DNA of 64,000 bases from Lytechinus pictus (lineage: Eukaryota > Echinodermata > Echinoidea > Temnopleuroida > Toxopneustidae). The stretch lies in NCBI RefSeq assembly GCF_037042905.1, contig NC_087258.1:7046501-7110500 (forward strand), read 5' to 3'. Below the pieces are notes generated by a model. That model ran no database searches. It was not told where the DNA came from and saw only the letters and a list, made by a program, of their open reading frames with translations. Positions 34,025 through 44,170 of this stretch are shown here, one piece after another. Positions within the stretch are counted from its first letter, which is position 1. The number at the start of each line of letters is the position of its first letter. The position numbers and the translations under genes are program-made.

Positions 34025-35002
34025 GTACATGTATTTAATCTTGAGAAGGTGAATCACCTGTCGTGAGAAAAATGCACAACTTACAAACAGCATTATGAAA
34101 TGGCCTTCTGGTTCAGCCGGTCCAAACTCTTTTAATACATGTGCATGTAATTTTCTGTCATAAATCTGCTTGATAGAACAAAATGATCACAAACTCACAC
34201 AATTCTTACATTGAAATTTTCCTAAAATAGTTCAATAAACTTTAGTTTCTCTTTGCTCCATAGATTTATGCTGAGATAAACTTTCTCACAACTGCTTAGG
34301 TGCCAGAATTAAACCCACTGATAAACACAGCATATTCTTCATATTATTATAGAAATCATACAAATTCAAATCAGGGACATGATTGTAAGAAATGTAATAG
34401 TATTTACCAATTCCAACTGCTCCTCCCATAAAAAACCTTAATTTGTTTTACCATGAGGTATAAAAAACATAGCATGCAGCATGAAATGTATACACCCTAA
34501 CAATTTTTATTCATAAATGACGCATTCATTGATTTGACATTAACATACAAACCCTTCTTAAGGAAGTCAAAGCTCATTTGATAAATGTGTTCTAGTGGGT
34601 GATTTTTAGTCTTTCTCGATTTCTTGATCGTTTTAAAATTAAATATGGATACGATGATGATGATGGTGGTGATGATGATGGTGATGATTATGATGATGGT
34701 GATGAACAGCATTTGTATAGCACCATTGATCTCTGGGAAAAAAATTCATAGCAGTCAAAATGGATATCAATAATTGCAAGATAGACTACAAAAACTGAAT
34801 GTACATGTAATTCACTGATTGCATATTTTCACTGCATTGCCAACTTTAGAGGGTATTACATTTCCTCAGCAACAAATGTTGATAGGGTACATTGTTCTTT
34901 CGAAATATGCAACATACAGATCACAACAAAAGAAAATCAAAATCCTTGGGCTTAATTCAGCAACAAATATTTGACAATATGAACATTTTAGATATTCATT
35001 TT
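34025..35002. other. Intergenic spacer with a GAT-type microsatellite
   Basis: It contains a (GATGAT/GATGGT)n tract at 34648-34705. The rest is AT-rich with no supported gene. Confidence 0.5.
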
Positions 35003-35253
35003 GTCTCCAAGTCCAACGATTCCACAAAGGGTACACATGCTAGCTACTGCTGTGTGAAGTAGAGCTTGGCTGCTGTTTGAACCCAGATCACTAAGGGCAC
35101 TCCGGTGGTCTAGTGGTTATGACAATGCTCTAGTAATCCAGAGGTCATGGGTTCGAATCCCACCCGGCCTGCCTGTGATTTTTTTCTCACAGCAGCCGAG
35201 CTCTACTTCACACAGCAGTAGCGTGTGTTACCCTTGGTGAGATCGTTGGAGAC
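35003..35253 (+). mobile_element. tRNA-like SINE core flanked by 70-bp inverted arms
   Basis: A tRNA-like core at about 35095-35165 has A-box TGGTCTAGTGGTTATGAC and B-box GGGTTCGAATCCCACC. It is flanked by arms (35003-35074 and 35183-35253) that are near-perfect reverse complements, sharing CTACTGCTGTGTGAAGTAGAGC. The core does not make a clean cloverleaf (the anticodon arm is weak), so it is not called a tRNA gene. Confidence 0.75.
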
Positions 35254-35256
35254 AAA

Positions 35257-35567
35257 GGCCCGTATTCTGAAGTCAGGTTTAACTTAGACCACAGTCTAAC
35301 TCTGTGTTAAAATTATGGGAAGCCAAAAGTGTCAAAATTTTTATTAAGTCGTATGTTTATAATGTTTACTGTGCTCTTTCCTGATTCATCGATGGTAAAG
35401 ACAATCATCTATTTATACTCCCTAGACAATTATGAATGATTTGAGAGCCAAATGAGCTGAAATATGATATCTCTACTGTTAGTGATTTATGTAACAATTG
35501 GCTCTCCATACTTAAACCACAACTTTAAACCTGAGTTTAAGTTAAACCCGACTTCAGAATACGGGCC
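35257..35567. mobile_element. Palindromic MITE with GGCCCGTATTCTGAAGTC ends
   Basis: The left end GGCCCGTATTCTGAAGTCAGG is the reverse complement of the right end CCCGACTTCAGAATACGGGCC. Subterminal GTTTAACTTA / TAAGTTAAAC words extend the TIR. It is 311 bp with no ORF and lies directly beside the previous element. Confidence 0.9.
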
Positions 35568-36200
35568 ATAATGAATATCTTATTATCTGTCTTTATCACC
35601 CAACAATTATCAATTGTTTCATTTGATTGAATATGAATATTATTTAAAGGTAATATTACACTTTTGTTAAAAGGCAAAACTCCTCATAAACAAAGATAAA
35701 ATGAAAAATAGGCCCACCATGACCTGTCAACTGTGTAATGTCATGGATTCAAACTGTCCTTATTCTTCTAGAATGCGTTCAGTCTATCCAAATTTATATA
35801 AGAAACATGTAAACCAGTATTATAATTACATGACGAGCAAATTTTATAATTTATGAGGAGTTGACCATTTTTATGGAGTTTCCTGATATTATTTAATAGA
35901 GAGTATGAAATCCATGACATCATACTGTTGACAAAAATAGACAACTACTGAAAGCAGCATGATAATTTAATCAAAAGCATGAAAAAAAAAATCTTCTCTC
36001 TTGAACAGGCAGTTCAATTTTGTTAAAACTTGCACTGGTGGGTTATACAATTATTCTTCACTTGATAATTCCTTTTACAAGAAACTTCAACTGAATCTAT
36101 CTTGAATAGTTGAATCTCTTCAGACCACAGAAATCTGTTGGACTTTCCGGTTAGTAAAATTTGACTTAGAAGAGGCAACATGTTTTGCATAATCTCTGTC
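35568..36200. other. Spacer, nothing recognised
   Basis: AT-rich, with no supported feature. Confidence 0.4.
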
Positions 36201-36202
36201 CG

Positions 36203-36332
36203 TAACACAAGGCTTATAAATTGATCATACAGCTAATGTGTATGCTGGATTGCAGATAATAATCAATGCAGTCAAACGAAAAGTATATAATCCCTATGAT
36301 CAAGCTGTATGCTTTGTGTCACAGGAGCCCTG
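36203..36332. repeat. Small palindromic MITE of the ATCAATCG family, copy 4
   Basis: GTAACACAAGGCTTATAAATTGATC on the left, TAATAATCAATGCAGTCAAACG in the middle and GATCAAGCTGTATGCTTTGTGTCACAG on the right follow the family plan. Confidence 0.65.
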
Positions 36333-36641
36333 GGTCTGGAAGAATGCTTTGACTTTATACTTTGATTCATAAAGGTCGCCTCATGGAAACTCAACGATAA
36401 TACCAAATACAGTCAAACCTGTTTTAGCGGCCATCTATCTATGGTGAAAACCTGTCCTTAGTGGCCACCAAAATTGTCTCCTATTGGGAATTTGCGTTAT
36501 ATAACCTGTCTTCAAAAGCCATTGGCTCCAGGCGCTACTTTTTCTGTTTCCCTTTTGTGGCCTTAATAGATGGGATTGACTGTACCAATGTTTTGGAGGA
36601 AATGGACGGACCATGCCAGAGGAAGTGTGATTAAAGAGGTT
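36333..36641 (-). other. Probable 3' UTR of the zinc-finger gene
   Basis: This is the sequence after the TGA of the zinc-finger gene on the minus strand. No polyadenylation signal stands out. Confidence 0.3.
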
Positions 36642-39600
36642 TCATACACTGTCCCCTGGGTGTATAAGGTTCAAAAGCTTCTTGAAATCAACACTGGCAA
36701 GAGCGTCCTTTCTGTCATGTGATTTCTTATGCGAGTCGAGAGAACTTCTCCACTTGAATTTCTTGTTGCACCTCTTGCATTCGAATGGCATCTCACCAGT
36801 GTGAATTCTCATGTGTCGCAGATAGTGGTTCATATTGCTAAATTCCTTGTTGCAAATATCACAAACCTGTTTCACCGTCCTCTGCTTGCGTTTTGGATTA
36901 CTTCCAGATGCAGTACAGCTTTCGTTTGATGGGCCACCTCTGCTCTCCAACTCCTGCGTCTGGGAAGGATCATTCGCTGCAGAATGTTGGGTCATTTCCT
37001 TGAAGTCAGTCCCACCGGTATAAGATTCTGTATGTCTCTGAAGAGGAGCTTCATCTCCATGTACGTACATGTGTATCTGCAGCTGTAGGTCAGAGTCGTA
37101 ATCCATTCCACACTGAGGACAAACGTATTGCTTCAGGGCAGTGCTTGTGGACCTCTCATCCTGATCAAGTCCAAGAGTTGTTTCCAAAGGCTCTTGGGTC
37201 AGCTCATTTGCGATGAGAGACACATAATCAGAGCTGGAAGATGGGATTTTCTTTCTATTATGAGATTTCTTATGCACAGCCAATGAGCTTCTCCACTTAA
37301 ATGCCTTTCCGCATAGGTCACACTGAAATGGGGTTTCTCCTGTATGCACAAGCTTATGCCGAAGATATCGACACTTTGAACCAAACGCTTTGCTACAGAC
37401 TTCACAAACAAAGTTTTTCTCATTTGATTTCATGGTGTTATCAGTCCTTTCCACATTAGGCTCCTCTTTCACCTTTGACATTTCAGAAGTTTTCTCTTTC
37501 GTTTCTCGAACTCCACCAGAAGGTTCCTCCACATCAGTATCATCCGTAGGCACAGATACTGGAAAGCACTTTGTATCTTCATGGACAGACACATGCATTT
37601 CAAGTTGCGTTTCTGAGGCAAAAGCCATTCCACAAAGAATGCACATGAATATCTCATCTCTGACAGTTGTCTCACCTCCGTCTAGGAGCCCATCTGCTTG
37701 GAAGAGTTCGAGGGATTGCCCAGAATTAATAAATGGGAAGGAACCACTTTCTTTCTTTTGGCCACATCTCCTGGCGTGTGAAGCAAGCGAGCTTCTCCAC
37801 TTAAATCTCCTGTCACATCGATTGCAACTATACTTCAGCTCACCCGTATGCAAAGGCAAGTGTCGCAGGAATTTGCTTTGATGACGAAACACCTTGTTGC
37901 AATGTGTGCAAACAATTTTCTTTGTGTTCTCTTTTTTAGATAGTGCTGCCATTTCTAGAGTAGTGTCTTTGGACTCCCTGGTGGGGCACTTCAACTGCTG
38001 CTTTGGTTGAACACTTCCCTGTTGGCTAGTGTCTTTGGCTCTGTGAGACGAATAGGTTATACTTGAATCAGTTGAGCGTGTGAAGTATGGCTTGCCTTTT
38101 GTCACTGTGGCTTCATGTTCGGAAAAATGACATTTCAATTCAGACTCAGAGGTGAAGCTTTTCCCATCCTGCAGGCAGTTCAATCCCTTGTCTGGACTTC
38201 CATCCTCTGTAACTTCTGGAACCCAAGCTGAGTCTTGTAGATTTTCCTCAAGGGACTGCTCAAATTCACTTGCAGAAAAAACAACATTGTTTTCAGCAAT
38301 GGCACTATCTCCGTCATTTGAACTTTTGTTTTTTAATATTGCATATGCATGCTGTTTCTCATGTGACTTTTTATGTGAATCTAGCGAGCTTCTCCACATG
38401 AATCTCCTATGACACTTATCACATTCAAAAGGTTTTTCTCCTGTATGGAGACGCATGTGCCGTAGATGATGCGCTTTATCACGAAACACTTTGCTACAAA
38501 ACTCACATACAAAGAGCTTGCTGCTTGCATTTATTTTACTTGGATACAAGGTTTTATTGGTGCGTGGAGCAGAAGGTCTCTTTGGTCTGGTCCTCTTGAA
38601 TATTGCCCATCTTCTGAATCCCTGAAGCTGTTTAGGTTGTACTAAATCATCAACAGGGTGAGTCATTCGGTCAGTTCCTGCATTGGTTACTTGTGACAGG
38701 GACAGGCTATTCTCTGAAGGCATTGGGCTAGACACTTCACTACTTGGCATACATTCACCTCTATCATTCTGCCACTGATCATTCATGCAGACATGAGTTT
38801 GTAGTAGAATCTCTGTGGTGAAATTCCCTCCACACCGACTGCAGATGAATCTTACATTGGCATTCCTGGTCATATCACTATATCCCTGAGCCTCAGGAAG
38901 ACTTTCTCCACTATGTACTTTATGGTGATGGCTCTGAGAGATCGCTGAATGGTCAAGAGGACTATTGCTGATCAATGCTTTATTTTCTCCTTGAAGCTTT
39001 TGGCATTTATGTATTGTCAGCGAGCTTTTCCATCTAAATCTCCTGCGACAATCCTTACATTCAAAGGGCATCTCTCCAGTATGTATACGCCTGTGTCGTA
39101 AACAATGTGCTTTCAATCTGAAAACTTTGTTGCATATATCACAAGGAAAGAAGCTTCTTTTGCTTTTGTCTCTGCTCTTACCAAACCTGGGCATAGAATT
39201 TGGCCCATGTTGCTTGGAATGAAGCTGTCCATTTGCTATGGGTGTCCAGGGCATCATTCCCACATTCAGAGGATTCGATTTGGGACCATCTCTGCCTTGT
39301 TGGGGTATTAATAATATACTTTCATTGCCTTCATTGTTATCGTTTGCAGACATGTCGGCCTGCTTTGCTTGATTTTTGTTTTCTTCTTTGAGCTTGACCA
39401 CCTTCAGTACACCATGAATTTTAAAGTGTCTCATCAACAAATCTTTCTCTCTGAAACCAGTTCCACACTGGGAGCATTTGTATGGCCTTACTGCATTGTG
39501 TAACTCCATGTGATGTTTCAAAAAGAATGGACCAGTAAACCTGCTGTCGCAGATGTCACACTCATACAACTTACTTTGGAAATGTTCATCCAGATGCTGC

Positions 39601-40187
39601 TGAAACTGCCCCTCTTGATTAAAGAGATCTCCACAAATATTACAAAAGAATGTTTCTAACCTTGATGATGTGGCACTTCTGGTAGCACCTGTCATGATGA
39701 CATCATTTGACAACCCTCCCACAACGAGCTGCGAGCCTGAATTTACATCCTCATGTTCCTGGAGATGACATTCCAAAGATAGCTTCGATCCAAACCCTTT
39801 GGTGCATATCTTGCATGAATACCTGTATTCATTGGTGTGACTGTGCGCTTCAAGGTGTCTTTGAAGATCAGGGAGATTCTCAAATTGGCTGCTGCATGGT
39901 TTGCAAGGAAACTTCTCCCCACTGTTGAAGTGTTGTGACACATGCTTCAAAAGCCCTGCACCTGAAGCATACACCTTGCCACATAGGTTACAGCTCAGCT
40001 TACTGCCAGAGTCAGATCCTGCACAAGAGTGTCCATCAAGGAGCTCCTTGCTTTCGAACTGTTCACCGCCAGATCTGCTGGTTACAACATTTTCTGTTTG
40101 ATGCATTCTTTCATGGTTTTTCAGTTGAAGGCTACTTTTACAGGCCTTGTGACAATACCTACATCTGAAGTTTATAATTGGGTCCAT
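36642..40187 (-). CDS. Multi-C2H2 zinc-finger protein, 1181 residues, single long exon
   Basis: A probable nuclear DNA-binding regulator. About 21 C2H2 fingers are seen, some degenerate. Seven loosely spaced fingers occupy residues 7-258. Five tight pairs with HTGE(K/M/T/L) linkers lie at about 347-395, 559-609, 758-808, 927-976 and 1108-1157. Four single fingers lie between the pairs (448-467, 670-691, 848-869, 1022-1043). The second finger of every pair has nearly the same helix, (K/M/R)W(R/K)SSL. Finger 13 lacks its second cysteine (CLQD), and fingers 9, 10 and 15 end in Cys in place of the last His. Basic clusters (KRTRPKRP at 531-538, NPKRKQR at 1097-1103) could be nuclear signals, and VKEE at 906-909 fits a SUMO site. 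An in-frame TAA at 40244-40242 closes the frame upstream, so the ATG at 40187 is the first unless an intron ends there (CACCAAG). There is no KRAB, BTB or SCAN domain. I do not recognise an orthologue. Confidence 0.93.
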   Translation of the reverse strand: MDPIINFRCRYCHKACKSSLQLKNHERMHQTENVVTSRSGGEQFESKELLDGHSCAGSDSGSKLSCNLCGKVYASGAGLLKHVSQHFNSGEKFPCKPCSSQFENLPDLQRHLEAHSHTNEYRYSCKICTKGFGSKLSLECHLQEHEDVNSGSQLVVGGLSNDVIMTGATRSATSSRLETFFCNICGDLFNQEGQFQQHLDEHFQSKLYECDICDSRFTGPFFLKHHMELHNAVRPYKCSQCGTGFREKDLLMRHFKIHGVLKVVKLKEENKNQAKQADMSANDNNEGNESILLIPQQGRDGPKSNPLNVGMMPWTPIANGQLHSKQHGPNSMPRFGKSRDKSKRSFFPCDICNKVFRLKAHCLRHRRIHTGEMPFECKDCRRRFRWKSSLTIHKCQKLQGENKALISNSPLDHSAISQSHHHKVHSGESLPEAQGYSDMTRNANVRFICSRCGGNFTTEILLQTHVCMNDQWQNDRGECMPSSEVSSPMPSENSLSLSQVTNAGTDRMTHPVDDLVQPKQLQGFRRWAIFKRTRPKRPSAPRTNKTLYPSKINASSKLFVCEFCSKVFRDKAHHLRHMRLHTGEKPFECDKCHRRFMWRSSLDSHKKSHEKQHAYAILKNKSSNDGDSAIAENNVVFSASEFEQSLEENLQDSAWVPEVTEDGSPDKGLNCLQDGKSFTSESELKCHFSEHEATVTKGKPYFTRSTDSSITYSSHRAKDTSQQGSVQPKQQLKCPTRESKDTTLEMAALSKKENTKKIVCTHCNKVFRHQSKFLRHLPLHTGELKYSCNRCDRRFKWRSSLASHARRCGQKKESGSFPFINSGQSLELFQADGLLDGGETTVRDEIFMCILCGMAFASETQLEMHVSVHEDTKCFPVSVPTDDTDVEEPSGGVRETKEKTSEMSKVKEEPNVERTDNTMKSNEKNFVCEVCSKAFGSKCRYLRHKLVHTGETPFQCDLCGKAFKWRSSLAVHKKSHNRKKIPSSSSDYVSLIANELTQEPLETTLGLDQDERSTSTALKQYVCPQCGMDYDSDLQLQIHMYVHGDEAPLQRHTESYTGGTDFKEMTQHSAANDPSQTQELESRGGPSNESCTASGSNPKRKQRTVKQVCDICNKEFSNMNHYLRHMRIHTGEMPFECKRCNKKFKWRSSLDSHKKSHDRKDALASVDFKKLLNLIHPGDSV

Positions 40188-40700
40188 CTTGGTGAGATGA
40201 TGGGAAGTTGTAAAACAGATATGTATGAATGATGGCTTTATTTACGAAAACATCATAGTACCTCCTGCATATGTAATATTGTGATCTATAAAGGTTGAAG
40301 AAGTAAACGAAATACTCATCCACTTGACAAACATTATTTTACAACGCAGCATTGACCCCTGAATGAACACAGGATGCAGTACTTCCTTTGCTCACTGTGA
40401 TTTTGAGGAGAAAATTACAAATATCAAGATATCAATCTTAGAAGGTAAAAAAGGGAAAAGGGAGCACATGAAAATGAAGCACATGCTAAATCATCTTGTT
40501 CATTCTTCTTGCAGATATACAATTTTACAAAATTTGATGTTGAATTTTCTCTGGAAATGGAGTTCAAAAGCACTCAAGAGAATGCTGAAAAACACACACA
40601 CCATGCTATGTTTGTGGTCATGTTATTCTGATATTCCATAAGACCAGGCTGTTTGATGTAGTTAACCACGTTAGTAAAGATCTGATGGGTCCTTAATTCA
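40188..40700 (-). other. Upstream region of the zinc-finger gene
   Basis: Probable 5' UTR or promoter. Sequence just before the ATG (CTGTTTTACAACTTCCCATCATCTCACCAAG) could be a weak acceptor. No other motif is recognised. Confidence 0.3.
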
Positions 40701-40714
40701 GTTGTCCCAGAAGT

Positions 40715-41095
40715 GAAAGTCCATGAAGGGTCCAATGAAGTAATAGTTTTGGATAAAGGTGTTCAAGTAGTATTCATTAAGCAATAGTCCAGTTTATGAA
40801 GGGTGCAGTGAAGTAACAGTTCTGGATACAGATGTTCAAGGAATGCTTACCAAGCTATAGTCTAGGAGTTTACAAAGCGTCCAGTGAAGTAACAGTTCTG
40901 GATACAGATGTTCAAGGAATGCTCACCAAGCTATAGTCCAGGAGTTTATGAAGGTCCAGTGAAATAACAGTTCTGGATACAGGTGTTCAATGAGTTTCCA
41001 TCAAGCTATAGTCCAGGAGTTTATGAAGGGTCAAGTGAAGTAACACTTTCTGGATACAGATGTTCAAAGATTGTTCATCAGGCTATAGCCCACAA
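40715..41095 (+). repeat. Minisatellite, five units of about 76 bp, upstream of the zinc-finger gene
   Basis: Units start TTTATGAAGGGTCCAGTGAAGTAACAG-like, continue TTCTGGATACAGATGTTCAAGGA and end CAAGCTATAGTCCAGGAG. The first and last units are more diverged than the middle three. Confidence 0.92.
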
Positions 41096-41099
41096 TCTG

Positions 41100-41931
41100 A
41101 TAAAGTTACAAAGTCCCATCATCCGCATCAGGCACATTCAGAAGTTAAACCATTCTCCTGTACATGAATACAGAGAAGACAAAAAAAATCGTGTTGTTAC
41201 CACTGAAAAAGAAAGTGAATCTCAAGAGGTCTTTATGGTTTAATACAACATGGTCTTTATTCCAGATCTAACAGCATTATCTGATGGTCTAATTGATGTT
41301 TGGTCTACCGACATCTTAGTCTAATACCCACTTGGGAAATGTCTATTTAGCCTAATGATACAATATTCAAATTGCCACTCGGTTTTCTGGACTATTACCA
41401 GTTTGTCTAAATGGAAAAACTAGACTTAATGGGATTAACAAATGAAAATTAGACAAAAATATGTAATCAACTATTTGCTCATATAGCAAGTCAAGTTTTT
41501 TTGGGGGAAAACTTCCGCCCCCCTGGATATCTAATGGTGCGTCCCTTAGATGAATAGTTGTAAATGAAATTGAATTACGGTGGGATAAAAAAATGGAAAG
41601 GAGGGAGGGGGAGGCATCAGACAGATCAGACTAAGTGACAAATAAATCAAATGGTAACAGACAAACTAGTTGTAAACAAGTTAAAGGAATAACAAGGAAA
41701 AACTAGACAGAAATAGTCCAGAATATCAGTCCTGCTTACTTCCTTTACACATATTCATGAAAAATTTCAAACAGGCATATAATAGGGCACTGCATATTTA
41801 AATATTTGATTACCGATATCACAAATTTTCAAGTCATCACAAGTCTCTATACAATACAACTCCAAAAGAATGGCAAAACAATGTTACATTAAACAACTCA
41901 CAGCCAGTATACAAGCCACGATAGCACACCT
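41100..41931. other. Spacer, nothing recognised
   Basis: AT-rich with no supported feature. Short TGGTCTAATTGATGTTTGGTC words at 41285-41310 may be a decayed repeat. Confidence 0.35.
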
Positions 41932-42063
41932 GGGCCCTGAAACATAAAGCTAGACGAATGATCTTGGAAAAAGATTTTTACAACTGATCATACATAATAA
42001 TCAATGGAATCAATCGTAGAATTTAGCCCAAAGAATATTTCCATGTTTTATGTGACAGGGCCC
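41932..42063. repeat. Small palindromic MITE of the ATCAATCG family, copy 5
   Basis: It starts GGGCCCTGAAACATAAAGCTAG and ends CCATGTTTTATGTGACAGGGCCC, with AATAATCAATGGAATCAATCG at the centre. This copy has the clearest GGGCCCTG terminal inverted repeat of the family. Confidence 0.85.
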
Positions 42064-42117
42064 AGGGTGATGTTTCATAAAGCTGTTCCTATGTTACTTG
42101 CAACTTTATGCACAACT

Positions 42118-42632
42118 GGTGACGAGGCCTGCATCAGAATGGACGGAATCCATCCATTGTGTGCGGTTTCCGGTTTTGTTTTTTGCCCTTCCGGTATTCC
42201 GATTTTTCTTTTTCTGAACATCTTATCATTATTATCGAGTCTATTTTATTCAGTCTTACCAATCATAACCCAGGTGTCTTTGTTACATTTCAGGTGACCA
42301 CCGAGAAAAATATGATAAGACGGGAAAAAATTGCCGATGTAGGTACGTGGACATCTTGTTCTCTTTGTTAGTAGCTAAGCTATGAGACGCATATAGAGGG
42401 CGGCAGACTCTATATCGGCAAGTTTTTTCCCTGTCTTCTCATAATATTTTCTCGGTGATCACCCGAAATGTAACAAAGAAACCTGGGTTATAATTGGTAA
42501 GACCGAATAAAACATAGTCGATAGTATAATCGGTGACTTCTTTGTACTTCTCCGTTCGTGAATTCATTTATCGGGATACCGACGAATTCCGGAACAAAAA
42601 AATTCTGACATGATTCAGGCCTTCTGGTGACC
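42118..42632. mobile_element. Fold-back element, about 515 bp
   Basis: The left arm has GGTGACGAGGCCTGCATCAGAAT, CAATCATAACCCAGGTGTCTTTGTTACATTTC and GAGAAAAATATGATAAGACGGGAAAAAATTGCCGAT. The right arm has the complements: ATATCGGCAAG with TTTTTTCCCTGTCTTCTCATAATATTTTCTC, GAAATGTAACAAAGAAACCTGGGTTATAATTGG and ATTCTGACATGATTCAGGCC. The centre is near 42380. No transposase ORF is present. Confidence 0.88.
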
Positions 42633-42639
42633 ATTTCTT

Positions 42640-43545
42640 ATGCTAAATCAGATTCTTAATAAATTAAATTCTCACCAACTAAGTTGAAACCCACCAATTC
42701 AGATCTAAACTTCTCACTTAGTACAAGCATTTGAATGCAAAATTCTTTCTTTACTTGTCAATACTTGTCTTCAATCTAATAATAATGTTGGAAGTTCACT
42801 ATCATGGTGTGTTGAAAAGGCTGCCAGGGTAATAATATCCAAGTCATTTGGAAGCCCGAAAGACGTTTTTCATGCCATATCATGTGCTTTTAAGAAATTA
42901 TGGGTATTATAAGGACGGAAAATTTGGGGTATCTCATTTACTAAAAGAAAGGGTCACAAGTCACAAGTGTACTAAGTTACATGTGTAACTTAACAAACAG
43001 CTTAATGAAATTGCCAACAGAAGGGGATAAGAAATTGGACTTAAAATTTGTAGAAGTTTACATTGTCTGTAACACTGTCGGAAATAATGTTTATTTTTAG
43101 CGGGCATCTTGGGCGACTCTAGAAAGAAAGGTCGCCCCAAAGCATGCATTCTGGGGGCAATTTGGGCCGTCATGAAGGAGAAATCAACCATCATCCTCAT
43201 GTATATCTTGCACTGTACTGTAAACATTGTATGTTCCCCTCCCTTCCCTGATGTATTGGATCAAAGATAATATTTGGGTTCATATTTTCCTTCATTGACT
43301 TATGAAGATAACTTGTCGTAGTTTTGTTGCCTAAAATATATTGACTTACTTGGCATTTACAATATCAATAGATGTTACATCACAAATTTAAAAATAATAA
43401 TAATAATCATAAATATTGCTATCAATTAACGGTTGACTCTACATTGGGGATGGATAGGAAATAAAGTACCGGTAAAGGTAAAGTTGCATATTAAAGTCAT
43501 CCTTCTATACGTTGCATATCTGGCTAATTTGAAGCAATTTTTCAG
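42640..43545. other. Intergenic spacer, no supported gene
   Basis: AT-rich, with no recognised feature apart from short trinucleotide runs at 43396. Confidence 0.4.
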
Positions 43546-43549
43546 ACCA

Positions 43550-43799
43550 GGGCCCCATCTTGCAAGGAGTTTTGATTGATCCAATCACATTCATCTATGG
43601 AAAGCCAACAATGCATGTGTGTTCAAGATGCGAGTATTACTAATACAGGCATTGTTGTATTGACCATTCAATGCCCTCCTTTTTGTTTACCAAGAAACAA
43701 TGTGCAAATTTCCTGTGGGAAAAATTATGAAATTGATGTATTTCCATTTATAGTTGATATTGATTGAATCAATCGCAACTCTTTGTAAGACAGGACCCA
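43550..43799. repeat. MITE with CAGGGCCCCATCTT / GACAGGACCC ends, copy 2
   Basis: The start GGGCCCCATCTTGCAAGGAGTTTTG, middle word TCTATGGAAAGCCA and end ATCAATCGCAACTCTTTGTAAGACAGGACCC match the copy at 21.9 kb. Confidence 0.75.
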
Positions 43800-43893
43800 G
43801 ATTGTGCAAAAGGTGTGTTATACACCTCTTCAAATTTCTCCTAATTTGAATAGATCTATGTGGTCCCAAGAGATCTGAATTCATAGGCAAAGT

Positions 43894-44170
43894 TAATAAT
43901 AATAATTAATAGCTGGATTTATAAAGCGCTTTTTGCCAGAGGATACAAAGCGCTGCTATTATTACCCCGGCTTTAGCTCGAGCTACCATCACCGGCGCTC
44001 AGTGCATTCAAGGAATTATTCCTGCCGGGTACCCATTCACCTCACCTGGGTCGAATGCAGCACAGTGTGGATAAATTTCTTGCTGAAGGAAAACACGCCA
44101 TGGCTACGATTCGAACCCACGACCCTCTGTTTCAAAGGCAAGAGTCAGAACCACTAGACCACGACGCACC
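43894..44170 (-). mobile_element. tRNA-derived SINE, copy 4 (minus orientation)
   Basis: On the minus strand it has a tRNA-like head (GTGCGTCGTGGTCTAGTGG) and B box (GGGTTCGAATCGTAGCC). The shared body follows (CCATGGCGTGTTTTCCTTCAGCAAGAAAT, GGTACCCGG, GCTCGAGCTAAAGCCGGGG) and the element ends in ATTATTATT. The plus-strand end shows a short duplicated CCACGACGCACCCACAG. Confidence 0.9.

Noticed and set aside
35095-35165. Possible intact tRNA gene
   Set aside because: The A and B boxes are good, but the anticodon arm pairs weakly with an eight-base loop and the acceptor stem does not form, so I treat it as part of a SINE-like element.
36729-40232. Many plus-strand frames opposite the zinc-finger gene
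   Set aside because: They are antisense shadows of the long coding exon; the minus-strand frame has unmistakable C2H2 motifs.
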